DNA of 44,053 bases, from contig JAMOVQ010000081.1 of NCBI GenBank assembly GCA_027067575.1, positions 1 through 44,053 on the forward strand, read 5' to 3'. This document shows positions 1 through 6,573 of this stretch, one piece after another (the first letter of the stretch is position 1; the number at the start of each line of letters is the position of its first letter). This DNA is from Thermoanaerobaculia bacterium (GTDB taxonomy: Bacteria; Acidobacteriota; Thermoanaerobaculia; Thermoanaerobaculales; Sulfomarinibacteraceae). The position numbers and the translations under genes are program-made. The notes below the pieces were generated by a model that was not told the origin of the DNA, searched no databases, and saw only the letters and a program-made list of their open reading frames with translations.

Positions 1-133
1 CGGCCACCGATGCGAGCAACGGCATCGCGCCCGCTGCGAGCACGGCCACCGCATCGAACCGGCCCGCCGCCCGGGCCACGAGCCACGCCGAGGCGAACAG
101 CGCGGCGAACAACGGCAGCGAGCGACGCCCCAT
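1..133 (-). CDS. Partial membrane protein, N-terminus only
   Basis: Reading the minus strand from an ATG at 133-131 gives an open frame of 44 codons that runs off the left edge. It starts MGRRSLPLF, a short basic N-terminus, followed by a hydrophobic stretch, a short RAAGRFD turn and a second hydrophobic stretch (AVAVLAAGAMPLLASVA). This is the pattern of a polytopic inner-membrane protein with two N-terminal membrane segments. A G-rich patch just upstream could be the ribosome binding site. Too little is present to name a family, and the fragment could be chance coding in GC-rich DNA. It would be divergent from everything to its right. Confidence 0.4.
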   Translation of the reverse strand, partial: MGRRSLPLFAALFASAWLVARAAGRFDAVAVLAAGAMPLLASVA

Positions 134-368
134 GACGCCCCCGATGATGTGGCGCCCGCCTCCCCGGGTCAAGCACCGGCGGCCCGGGACCGCGCACCGT
201 GCCCCTGGCCGGGCCGGCCGCCGGTCCGACGTCGCGGGGACCGTCGCGACGGGAACGGACCGTGGCTGTGCCCGCGTCGCTGCCCGTGCCGGTGTGCGCG
301 TCGGTGTCCGGTTCACCGCACGTGTCGGTGACCATGACCCTGTCATGGCGAGGACCTTCCACCATGTT
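134..368. other. Intergenic stretch without a recognisable gene
   Basis: Reading both strands gives only low-complexity, Arg/Pro/Val-rich translations typical of GC-rich non-coding DNA. I see no protein family, RNA gene or clear promoter here. Confidence 0.4.
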
Positions 369-503
369 CATTGCGAGGTCCCGAAGGGGCCGAAGCAATC
401 CCTTGCAGCAACGTCCACGATGGACAGGGCCGGCTCTTCCGATGCAGAGACTCCACTGCGAGGGATTGCTTCGTCACTCGCCTTCGGCTCCTTCCTCGCA
501 ATG
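369..503. repeat. Inverted-repeat element with CATTGCGAGG ends
   Basis: The ends are perfect inverted repeats: CATTGCGAGG at 369-378 and its reverse complement at 494-503. A second inverted pair lies inside: CGAAGCAATCCCT at 391-403 and AGGGATTGCTTCG at 461-473. The element could therefore fold into a long cruciform or hairpin. Very similar 'CATTGCGAGG...GAAGCAATC' repeats are common dispersed intergenic elements in many unrelated bacterial genomes. I see no coding capacity and only one copy in this window. Confidence 0.75.
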
Positions 504-514
504 ACAGGGTTGGC

Positions 515-610
515 GGGCACGGGCACCGACACGGTCACGGACGGAGACACGGACACGGGCACGGGTACGGACACCGGCACGGACGCGGACACGGACACGG
601 ACACCGTCAC
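515..610. repeat. Imperfect hexanucleotide array (GGACAC type), 16 units
   Basis: Sixteen contiguous six-base units follow the pattern GGACAC with single-base variants (GGGCAC, CGACAC, GGTCAC, GGACGC, CGGCAC). Translated on the plus strand this gives a Thr/Asp/Gly-rich dipeptide run that belongs to no gene. It starts 11 bases after the inverted-repeat element and is probably a slippage-generated minisatellite. Confidence 0.75.
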
Positions 611-651
611 CCGCGCGGGCGGTGGTGCCTCGCGGGTGGGGATGGTCTCCT

Positions 652-777
652 CCCGTTCGTTCGGTGGGATGGCGCGTAGCCCCCGGGGCGTCCGGAGTCA
701 AGGGCGGGCCTGCGGTCGCTTCGCGACCCTTGACACCGGGCGCCCCGGGGGCTGGTGGAGGGGCATGAACGAACGGG
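652..777. repeat. MITE-like inverted-repeat element
   Basis: Three nested inverted pairs share one centre. The outer ends are CCCGTTCGTTC at 652-662 and GAACGAACGGG at 767-777 (perfect, 11 bp). The main arms at 678-704 and 727-753 are 27 bases long with two mismatches. An inner hairpin is GGTCGC at 714-719 with GCGACC at 723-728. The right end flows directly into the ribosome binding site of the next reading frame. There is no coding capacity, so this looks like a small non-autonomous mobile element or a large RNA hairpin. Confidence 0.65.
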
Positions 778-785
778 AGGTGACC

Positions 786-1124
786 ATGCCGCACTCGCTC
801 CATCGGAACCAGCCACCGGCACGGGCGAAGGCCATCGAGGCCGCGGGCATCGCCATCGCCTTGGCTTCCACCCTGAAGGCGCCGCTGAGACCGCTTGCGG
901 ACCAGGTGGTCCGGGCCGCGGCGTCGGTCCCCGCGAACATCGCCGAGGGCGAGGGGCGGTCCGGCGACGGAGGCGAGGGCAATCCCCGTGGAGGCGTGCC
1001 CGGGCGCCGGTTCGCCCCCCGGCGGGCCGGTTCCCACGGCCGGGACGCGCCCCTGTCAACGTGGCCGTCACTTCCGGCGTCGGAGAGGCGCCGGGGCGGT
1101 GGGAGAGAATCACACGCCCGGTGA
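786..1124 (+). pseudogene. Four-helix-bundle (23S rRNA IVP-like) protein, 3' part lost
   Basis: A strong ribosome binding site (GGAGGTGA, 776-783) precedes the ATG at 786. Residues 1-59 read as a four-helix-bundle protein of the S23/IVP family: the stretch [19 protein letters not shown] (residues 41-59) matches the family hallmark in which (R)AAxSIPxNIAEG is followed by GR. Right after this the frame becomes Gly/Pro/Arg-rich and unlike the family, exactly where a copy of the dispersed GC-rich repeat begins (about 1002). The normal second half, with the conserved helices 3 and 4, is absent. The family is usually about 115-130 aa, so the length of 112 aa is coincidental. I read it as a gene whose 3' half was replaced or frameshifted. 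The family's function is unknown; in some hosts it sits in rRNA intervening sequences. Confidence 0.6.
1002..1049 (+). repeat. Dispersed GC-rich repeat, partial copy
   Basis: The segment starting GCGCCGGTTCGCCC and ending GGCCGGGACGCG matches the tail of the longer copy at 22900-23070 with few changes. It lies inside the broken four-helix-bundle frame and may have caused the break. Confidence 0.6.
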
Positions 1125-1165
1125 CGACACCCCCGCCGTCCCGGCACCTTCCCGCCGGTCCACGC

Positions 1166-1171
1166 TATACT
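1166..1171 (+). promoter_or_regulatory. -10 box (TATACT) of the trpB2 gene
   Basis: TATACT lies 47 nt before the trpB2 start codon. I find no good -35 box at the usual distance. The leader carries a strong GAGGAGGA ribosome binding site at 1203-1210. Confidence 0.45.
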
Positions 1172-1218
1172 CCCGCGCAATCCGCGGGTCACGGACGCCC
1201 GCGAGGAGGAGCCTGCCG

Positions 1219-2589
1219 ATGCGGACACCGCGAATCGACCTGCCCGTCGCCGAGATGCCACGCCGCTGGTACAACCTGGCCGCCGACCTGCCCGTGCCGC
1301 CCCCGCTGGGGCCGGACGGCAAACCGATCGACCCGGCGGCGCTGACGGCGATCTTCCCGGAGAACATCGTCGAGCAGGAGGTCAGCACCGAGCGGTGGAT
1401 CGAGATCCCCGAGGAGATCCTCGAGATCCTCCTCCGGTGGCGCCCGACCCCGCTGCGCCGGGCGTACGCCCTGGAGCGCCACCTCGGGACGCCGGCACGG
1501 ATCTACTACAAGGACGAGAGCGTTTCCCCGGCGGGCTCCCACAAGCCCAACACGGCGGTGGCCCAGGCCTGGTACAACCGGCAGGCCGGCGTGAAGCGGC
1601 TGACCACCGAGACCGGCGCCGGCCAGTGGGGCAGCGCCCTGTCGTTCGCCTGCTCCCAGGTGGGCCTCGGGTGCAAGGTGTTCATGGTCCGGATCAGCTA
1701 CGAGCAGAAGCCGTTCCGCAAGGTGATGATGCAGACCTGGGGCGGGGAGTGCGTCCCATCCCCCAGCACCGAGACCCGGGCGGGCCGGGCGATCCTCGAG
1801 CAGGATCCGGACTCGCCGGGCAGTCTCGGCATCGCCATCAGCGAGGCCGTGGAGGCCGCCATCTCGGACGGCTCCGGCGAGACCCGCTACTCCCTGGGCT
1901 CCGTCCTCAACCACGTGCTGCTCCACCAGACCGTCATCGGCCTCGAGGCGAAGCGGCAACTCGAGCTGGCGGGCGAGACACGGCCCGACGTCATCGTCGG
2001 GTGCGCCGGCGGCGGATCGAACTTCGCCGGGCTCGCCAACCCGTTCGTCCCGGACGTCATGGCCGGCGAGCCGATCGAGATCGTCCCCGTGGAGCCCGAG
2101 GCGTGCCCGACCCTGACCCGGGCGCCGTACGCCTACGACCACGGCGACGTGGCGGGGATGACGCCCCTGCTTGCCATGCACTCCCTCGGCCACACCTTCG
2201 TGCCGCCGACGATCCACGCCGGCGGGCTGCGGTACCACGGCATGGCGCCGCTGGTCAGCGCCGCGACAGCCGAGGGGCTGATGCACCCGCGGGCGTACGG
2301 GCAGCTCCAGTGCTACGAGGCGGCGGTCACCTTCGCGCGGACCGAGGGGATCATCCCCGCGCCCGAGACCTCCCACGCCATCGCGGGAGCGATCGACGAG
2401 GCGCTGAAGGCGAAGGCGTCGGGCGAGCCGAAGGTCATCCTGTTCGGCTTCAGCGGGCACGGGCTGCTCGACCTCAAGGGGTACGAGGCGTACTTCGCGG
2501 GCGAGCTGGAGAACTACCCGCTGCCCGAGGAGGTGCTGGCCCGGTCGCTCGCCGTGCTCGAGGGGCTGCCCCGGCCAGATCGCTCCTGA
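1219..2589 (+). CDS. trpB: Tryptophan synthase beta chain, TrpB2 type
   Basis: This 456-residue pyridoxal-phosphate enzyme would join indole (or a related nucleophile) to serine to make tryptophan. It belongs to the TrpB2 branch: it begins with the typical [18 protein letters not shown] and is about 50 residues longer than the classical TrpB1. The PLP lysine is K109 in AGSHKPNTA, and the phosphate-binding loop is GGGSN at 264-268. The ATG at 1219 is chosen because GAGGAGGA sits 8 nt upstream and the TrpB2 homology starts there; the frame is open further upstream but without homology. No trpA or other trp gene is nearby, which is common for TrpB2. Such stand-alone enzymes are thought to salvage free indole or to work on other indole-like substrates. 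It ends 22 bp from the convergent mtgA. Confidence 0.93.
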   Translation: MRTPRIDLPVAEMPRRWYNLAADLPVPPPLGPDGKPIDPAALTAIFPENIVEQEVSTERWIEIPEEILEILLRWRPTPLRRAYALERHLGTPARIYYKDESVSPAGSHKPNTAVAQAWYNRQAGVKRLTTETGAGQWGSALSFACSQVGLGCKVFMVRISYEQKPFRKVMMQTWGGECVPSPSTETRAGRAILEQDPDSPGSLGIAISEAVEAAISDGSGETRYSLGSVLNHVLLHQTVIGLEAKRQLELAGETRPDVIVGCAGGGSNFAGLANPFVPDVMAGEPIEIVPVEPEACPTLTRAPYAYDHGDVAGMTPLLAMHSLGHTFVPPTIHAGGLRYHGMAPLVSAATAEGLMHPRAYGQLQCYEAAVTFARTEGIIPAPETSHAIAGAIDEALKAKASGEPKVILFGFSGHGLLDLKGYEAYFAGELENYPLPEEVLARSLAVLEGLPRPDRS

Positions 2590-2611
2590 CGCCCGGCCCG
2601 CGCGTCGCCGC

Positions 2612-3322
2612 TCACAGCTTGGCCCGCAGCCACCCCGCGCCGTGCATCCGTTTCAGGATCAGCGCGACGCGGGCGCGGTACGCCTTCGAGTCCGCGCCGG
2701 GGTGCCAGCGCGAGGGCCTGGAGAGCGCCGCGGCCAGCGCGGCGGCCTGCTCCGCCGTCAGCTCCGACGCAGGGATCCCGAAGTACCGCCGCGCCGCCGC
2801 CTCCGCTCCGAACACACCGGGGCCAAACTGGACGACGTTGAGGTAGAGCTCCAGGATCCGCCGCTTGGAGAGGCTTCGCTCGAGCTTCCAGGTCAGGACC
2901 GCCTCCTCCAGCTTCCGCCACACCGAGCGCCGCGACGAGAGCCAGAGGTTCTTGACCAGCTGCTGGGAGATCGTCGAGGCCCCCCGGAGCCGCTTGCCCG
3001 CCAGCCAGTCGCGGATCGCGAACCGCAGCTCATCCCGGTCGAACCCGCGGTGATCGAAGAAGTTGATGTCCTCGGCCACCAGGACGGCCAGCTTCAGCTC
3101 GTCCGAGATGGCGTCGTACGGGACCCACCGGTGTTCCACGCGCTGCCCCGCCCGGCGGGCGCGCTCGAGAAACGCCCAGTCCGTGGGGTTCCGGTGCACC
3201 AGGCCGGAGGGGTCCGGCAGTACGGCGAACACCCACACCGCGAGGGCCACCGCCGCGGCTGCAAGGAGGACCGCGCCGGCCACCGCCATCCGGACCACCG
3301 TGCGGAGGTGCTTCCGGGCCAT
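2612..3322 (-). CDS. mtgA: Monofunctional biosynthetic peptidoglycan glycosyltransferase
   Basis: The 236-residue protein polymerises lipid II into glycan strands on the outer face of the inner membrane. It has a basic N-terminus, one membrane anchor (about residues 12-34) and a family GT51 domain. Motif 1 is VAEDINFFDH with the catalytic E84; motif 2 is GASTISQQLVKN (114-125); motif 3 lies in RRILELYLNVVQFGPGVFGAEAAARRYF. No transpeptidase domain follows, so it is the MtgA type and not a bifunctional penicillin-binding protein. The start at 3322 is supported by the anchor and by a TANNNT box exactly 7 nt upstream, which suggests a leaderless transcript. Confidence 0.93.
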   Translation of the reverse strand: MARKHLRTVVRMAVAGAVLLAAAAVALAVWVFAVLPDPSGLVHRNPTDWAFLERARRAGQRVEHRWVPYDAISDELKLAVLVAEDINFFDHRGFDRDELRFAIRDWLAGKRLRGASTISQQLVKNLWLSSRRSVWRKLEEAVLTWKLERSLSKRRILELYLNVVQFGPGVFGAEAAARRYFGIPASELTAEQAAALAAALSRPSRWHPGADSKAYRARVALILKRMHGAGWLRAKL

Positions 3323-3329
3323 CCCCCCC

Positions 3330-3335
3330 AGTGTA
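3330..3335 (-). promoter_or_regulatory. Leaderless-type -10 box (TACACT) of mtgA
   Basis: On the minus strand TACACT is followed by seven G residues and then the mtgA ATG. A -10 box at this distance puts the transcription start at or next to the A of the start codon. The G run could alternatively act as a weak ribosome binding site. Confidence 0.5.
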
Positions 3336-3345
3336 CCGCCCCGGC

Positions 3346-3888
3346 TCAGCAGTCGCGGCAGGGCAGCACCTCGACCTCGCCATCCGGGCGGAAGAGGTCG
3401 CGGAGGCGGACCCGTTCCAGACGTCCCGCGAAGGCGTACTGGAGCCGGGCCAGCCGCCCCTCCCACGGGCCGATCCGCCAGCACGCATCCTCCGGGAGCT
3501 CCTCCACCGGCGGCCCTCCCGCCTCGTTGAGCGGGCAGATGTCCCGCATCTCCACGAGCTGCCCCCCTCCCGTCTCCTCGACCCACGACAGGGGCAGCCC
3601 CTGGGTCCGGCAGACGTACGGCCGGTGCGGGTAGATCCGGCAGGCTCCGTCCCGGTCGAGGAAGACGCAGGCCCCCAGCGGGTACGGGTCGGCCGTCCGG
3701 AGCAGGTCGCCGTGGTGCCGCCGGATCAGCTCGGCCTCGACGGTCAGGACGGTCAACCCGTCGACGCAGCAGTCCGCGCACCCGCGCTCGCAGCGGATCC
3801 GCCCGCCGTGGAGCGCCGCGACCTCGGCGGCGGCCCGGTCCACATCCTCGTGGAACAACTCCACCGCCACGACGGGATCGGATTCCAT
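3346..3888 (-). CDS. YkgJ-family cysteine-cluster (Zn/Fe-S binding) protein
   Basis: This 180-residue cytoplasmic protein has the YkgJ/UPF0153 cysteine pattern CERGCADCC (C33, C37, C40, C41), followed by C74, C83 and C93 in LGACVFLDRDGACRIYPHRPYVCRTQG. The family is thought to bind zinc or an iron-sulfur cluster; its biochemical role is not established. I prefer the ATG at 3888 because TATCAT lies exactly 7 nt upstream of it, the same layout as four other genes here. An ATG at 3897 would add three residues (MAG) but overlaps that box. It may share transcripts with mtgA, which lies 23 bp downstream on the same strand. Confidence 0.85.
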   Translation of the reverse strand: MESDPVVAVELFHEDVDRAAAEVAALHGGRIRCERGCADCCVDGLTVLTVEAELIRRHHGDLLRTADPYPLGACVFLDRDGACRIYPHRPYVCRTQGLPLSWVEETGGGQLVEMRDICPLNEAGGPPVEELPEDACWRIGPWEGRLARLQYAFAGRLERVRLRDLFRPDGEVEVLPCRDC

Positions 3889-3895
3889 ACCCGCC

Positions 3896-3901
3896 ATGAT
3901 A
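3896..3901 (-). promoter_or_regulatory. Leaderless-type -10 box (TATCAT) of the YkgJ-like gene
   Basis: TATCAT on the minus strand ends 7 nt before the ATG at 3888. It overlaps the alternative ATG at 3897, which makes the shorter start more likely. There is no recognisable -35 box. Confidence 0.45.
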
Positions 3902-3928
3902 CGCCCCCGGGCCCGCGGCGGGGTGCGC

Positions 3929-3934
3929 TACTCT
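3929..3934 (+). promoter_or_regulatory. -10 box (TACTCT) of fhs
   Basis: TACTCT lies 21 nt before the fhs ATG, leaving a short leader with AAGGGAGA (3943-3950) as ribosome binding site. No clear -35 box is seen. The region between 3896 and 3934 would hold divergent promoters for fhs and the YkgJ-like gene. Confidence 0.45.
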
Positions 3935-3955
3935 CGATCCCGAAGGGAGACCTCC

Positions 3956-5593
3956 ATGGACACCAACCTCCGGCCCATCACTGAGATCGCAGAACGGCTC
4001 GGTATCCCTGACGACCGCCTCGTCCCGTACGGCACGGACAAGGCCAAGGTCCGGCTCGGGGCGCTCGACTCCGGGCGGCCGCCCGGCCGCCTGGTTCTCG
4101 TGTCGGCCATCACGCCGACACCCGCGGGCGAGGGCAAGACCACCACGTCCATCGGCCTCGCCCAGGGGTTCGCGCGGCTCGGCGAGTCCGTCTGCCTGGC
4201 GCTCCGCGAGCCCTCCCTCGGGCCGACGTTCGGGATGAAGGGCGGCGCCACGGGTGGCGGCAGGGCCACCGTCGAGCCCGCGGAGGACATCAACCTCCAC
4301 TTCACCGGCGACTTCCACGCAGTCACGACGGCCCACGACCTCCTCGCGGCCATGCTGGACAACCACCTCCAGCACGGCGATCCGCTCCGGATCGACCCGC
4401 GGAGGGTCCTGTGGCGGCGGGTGATCGACCTCAACGACCGGGCGCTCCGCCACGTGGTCATCGGGCTCGGTGGAGCGCTCCAGGGCGTCCCCCGCGAGAC
4501 CGGCTTCGACATCACGCCGGCCTCCGAGATCATGGCGGCGCTCTGCCTGGCCGAGGACGTGGAGGACCTCCGCTCACGGCTCGCCCGGATCGTCGTCGCC
4601 CTGACCTTCGACCGCGAGCCGGTCACCGCCGCCGAGCTGAAGGCCGTCGGGGCGCTCCTCGTCCTCCTCAAGGACGCCGTCATGCCCAACCTCGTGCAGA
4701 CCGTGGAGGGTGTCCCGGCGTTCGTCCACGGCGGGCCGTTCGCCAACATCGCCCACGGGTGCAACTCGGTGATCGCCACGCGGATGGCCATGGCCCACGC
4801 CGACTGGACCATCACCGAGGCCGGGTTCGGATTCGACCTCGGGGCCGAGAAGTTCTTCGACATCAAGTGCGTCTCGGCGGGACTCGACACCGCGGCCGTC
4901 GTCCTTGTCGCCACCGTCCGGGCGCTCAAGATGCACGGGGGAATCGGGCGGGACGCGCTCGAGGAGCCCGATCCCGCCGCGGTGGAGCGCGGCCTCCCCA
5001 ACCTCGAGAAGCACGTGGAGAACATCCGAACGTTCGGCGAGGTCCCCGTGGTGGCGCTCAACCGGTTCGCCGCCGACACGGAGGACGAGATCGCCGTCGT
5101 CCGGCGCGCGTGCGAACGGATGGACGTCCCGTTCGCCGTCTCCGAGGTGTTCGAGAAGGGTGGCGAGGGCGGCGTGGAGCTCGCGCGCCAGGTCATGGCC
5201 CACGCCGAACGCCGCCCCAACCCGTTCCACCCGCTCTACGCCTGGGACGAGCCGTTCGAGGCGAAGCTGGAGAAGATCGCACGGTCCATGTACGGCGCCT
5301 CGGGCATCGCCATGACGAAGGAGGCGGCACGCGACCTCCGGCGGATCCGGCGGTTCGGGTACGAGGCGTTGCCGCTGTGCGTCGCCAAGACCCAGAAGTC
5401 CCTCTCGGACGACCCGAAACGGGTGGGCCGCCCGGAGGGGTTCGAGGTCACGGTCCACCGGATCGTCCTGGCGGCCGGTGCCGGCTACCTCGTGCCGATC
5501 CTCGGCGATATCCTGAGGATGCCGGGACTTCCCTCCTCGCCCCAGGCAGAGCGGATGGACCTCGTGGACGGCAGGATCGTCGGGCTTCGCTGA
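3956..5593 (+). CDS. fhs: Formate-tetrahydrofolate ligase
   Basis: The 545-residue enzyme makes 10-formyltetrahydrofolate from formate, ATP and tetrahydrofolate, feeding one-carbon metabolism and purine synthesis. The ATP loop TPAGEGKTT is at residues 55-63 (K61). Family blocks EPSLGPTFGMKGGATGGG, NDRALRHVVIGLGG and FVHGGPFANIAHGCNS are all present and the length is normal (about 550). The ATG at 3956 is chosen from its ribosome binding site and from the family start PITEIAERLGI; the upstream extension to 3896 is not homologous. The enzyme is also part of the Wood-Ljungdahl methyl branch, but no other gene of that pathway is in the window, so a general one-carbon role is the safer reading. 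Confidence 0.96.
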   Translation: MDTNLRPITEIAERLGIPDDRLVPYGTDKAKVRLGALDSGRPPGRLVLVSAITPTPAGEGKTTTSIGLAQGFARLGESVCLALREPSLGPTFGMKGGATGGGRATVEPAEDINLHFTGDFHAVTTAHDLLAAMLDNHLQHGDPLRIDPRRVLWRRVIDLNDRALRHVVIGLGGALQGVPRETGFDITPASEIMAALCLAEDVEDLRSRLARIVVALTFDREPVTAAELKAVGALLVLLKDAVMPNLVQTVEGVPAFVHGGPFANIAHGCNSVIATRMAMAHADWTITEAGFGFDLGAEKFFDIKCVSAGLDTAAVVLVATVRALKMHGGIGRDALEEPDPAAVERGLPNLEKHVENIRTFGEVPVVALNRFAADTEDEIAVVRRACERMDVPFAVSEVFEKGGEGGVELARQVMAHAERRPNPFHPLYAWDEPFEAKLEKIARSMYGASGIAMTKEAARDLRRIRRFGYEALPLCVAKTQKSLSDDPKRVGRPEGFEVTVHRIVLAAGAGYLVPILGDILRMPGLPSSPQAERMDLVDGRIVGLR

Positions 5594-5624
5594 TCGCGCC
5601 AGGTTGCCGCGCCGCGTCAATCCC

Positions 5625-5653
5625 TTGACGCGTTTGCCGCAGTGCGGTATATT
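5625..5653 (+). promoter_or_regulatory. Sigma-70-type promoter of the phaR operon
   Basis: TTGACG at 5625-5630 and TATATT at 5648-5653 are separated by an ideal 17 bp. Transcription would start near 5660, about 36 nt before phaR. PhaR regulators often repress their own operon, so an operator may overlap this site. Confidence 0.8.
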
Positions 5654-5695
5654 CCGTTCAAGGACCGCCGCCCTGCGGCGAGCAAGGAGTTGGCC

Positions 5696-6235
5696 ATGGC
5701 GCGACTGATCAAGCGGTACGGAAGCCGGAAGCTGTACGACACCGAGGAGAGCCGGTACGTCTCCCTGGAGGAGCTCGCGGGGTGGATCCGCCGCGGGCAG
5801 GAGATCGAGGTCATCGACAACCGGACCGGTGAGGACGTCACCGCGCAGACCCTGACGCAGATCATCTCCGAGGAGGGCCGCCGGGGCGTCTCGATCCTGC
5901 CGAACGATGTGCTGCACGAGCTGATCCGGTTCGGCGAGGACGCGGTCTCCAGCGGCGTCGAGCAGATCCAGAACCGGGTGGACCGCCTGATGCAGGCCTC
6001 CCTCGACCGGCTGGGGCCGGTGCGGCGCGCCCGCGAGGAGATGGCCCGGCTCAGGGAGCGGCTCGCCGAGCTGGAGAGCTCGCTGGCGGCCATCGAGCGG
6101 GAGCGGGTCGGGACGGAAGAGCCCGCGCCGAAGAAGAAGACCGCGGGGACGAAGACGCGCCGGTCCGGGGGGAAGCGCCCGGGCGGATCGTCCTCGAAGA
6201 AGGGCGCCGGAAAGGGCACGTCGGAGGCCTCGTGA
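5696..6235 (+). CDS. phaR: Polyhydroxyalkanoate synthesis regulator PhaR
   Basis: The 179-residue protein has the PHA-accumulation DNA-binding domain at about residues 5-62 (IKRYGSRKLYDTEESRYVSL, then GEDVTAQTLTQIISEE). A second short region at 66-105 (SILPNDVLHELIRFGEDAVS) matches the PHB_acc domain. A coiled coil (about 108-140) and a Lys/Arg/Ser-rich tail follow. In studied bacteria PhaR binds both DNA and PHA granules: when polymer is absent it represses phasin genes. The ATG at 5696 has AAGGAG 6 nt upstream and starts the conserved region. It overlaps the next gene by 4 bases. No PHA synthase is in the window, so the polymer genes must lie elsewhere. Confidence 0.9.
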   Translation: MARLIKRYGSRKLYDTEESRYVSLEELAGWIRRGQEIEVIDNRTGEDVTAQTLTQIISEEGRRGVSILPNDVLHELIRFGEDAVSSGVEQIQNRVDRLMQASLDRLGPVRRAREEMARLRERLAELESSLAAIERERVGTEEPAPKKKTAGTKTRRSGGKRPGGSSSKKGAGKGTSEAS

Positions 6236-6549
6236 CGGCCCCGGGCGCGGTGATCCGGGCGCTGCTGGGGACCGGTGCGGCGGCACTGGATTCGGCCGCG
6301 CAGGCGATCGACGCCCTCGCGGTCCGCGGCGAGACGGTGGAGCGGCGCCACCGGGCGCGGATCGAACGGCGTCTGGACCGCCTCGGCCGCACCCTCGCCA
6401 GGATCAGGGACCACGCCGCCGAGAGTGCGGAGACGGTGCTGGAGTCGCTCTGGCACGGCTTGGAGGTCCCGACCCGGGGCGACGTCGAGGCGCTGGAGCG
6501 GCGGATCGAGGCGCTGGCACGGGAGATCGACCGGCTCGCCGGCCGCTGA
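6232..6549 (+). CDS. Phasin-like granule-associated protein
   Basis: The 105-residue protein starts at a GTG that overlaps the phaR stop (GTGA). It is almost entirely amphipathic helix: residues about 15-80 are Ala/Arg/Leu-rich, followed by GLEVPTRGDVEALERRIEALAREIDRLAGR. The VPTRxDVExLxxRIExL ending is typical of PHA granule-associated proteins of the PhaI/PhaF phasin type. Such proteins coat granules and control their number and size. Translational coupling to phaR and placement before a lipase-like gene fit that role. The N-terminal half is divergent, so a general coiled-coil protein remains possible. Confidence 0.65.
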   Translation: MTAPGAVIRALLGTGAAALDSAAQAIDALAVRGETVERRHRARIERRLDRLGRTLARIRDHAAESAETVLESLWHGLEVPTRGDVEALERRIEALAREIDRLAGR

Positions 6550-6573
6550 CCACGAACCTGGAGGGCACGCCGG

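Noticed and set aside
515-610. CRISPR-like array
   Set aside because: The units are six bases without spacers, and no cas gene is in the window.
132-785. Long plus-strand reading frame upstream of the four-helix-bundle start
   Set aside because: It runs through the inverted repeats and the hexamer array and gives low-complexity Thr/Asp/Gly text. The real start has its own ribosome binding site at 776-783.
895-1218. Upstream extension of trpB2
   Set aside because: The extension is Arg/Pro-rich, has no homology and crosses the -10 box; the ATG at 1219 has a strong ribosome binding site.
1189-2460. 423-codon minus-strand frame opposite trpB2
   Set aside because: It is a GC-rich shadow of trpB2, with no ribosome binding site or recognisable domain.
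3956-5593. Evidence for acetogenesis from fhs
   Set aside because: fhs alone is common in non-acetogens; no other Wood-Ljungdahl gene is in the window.
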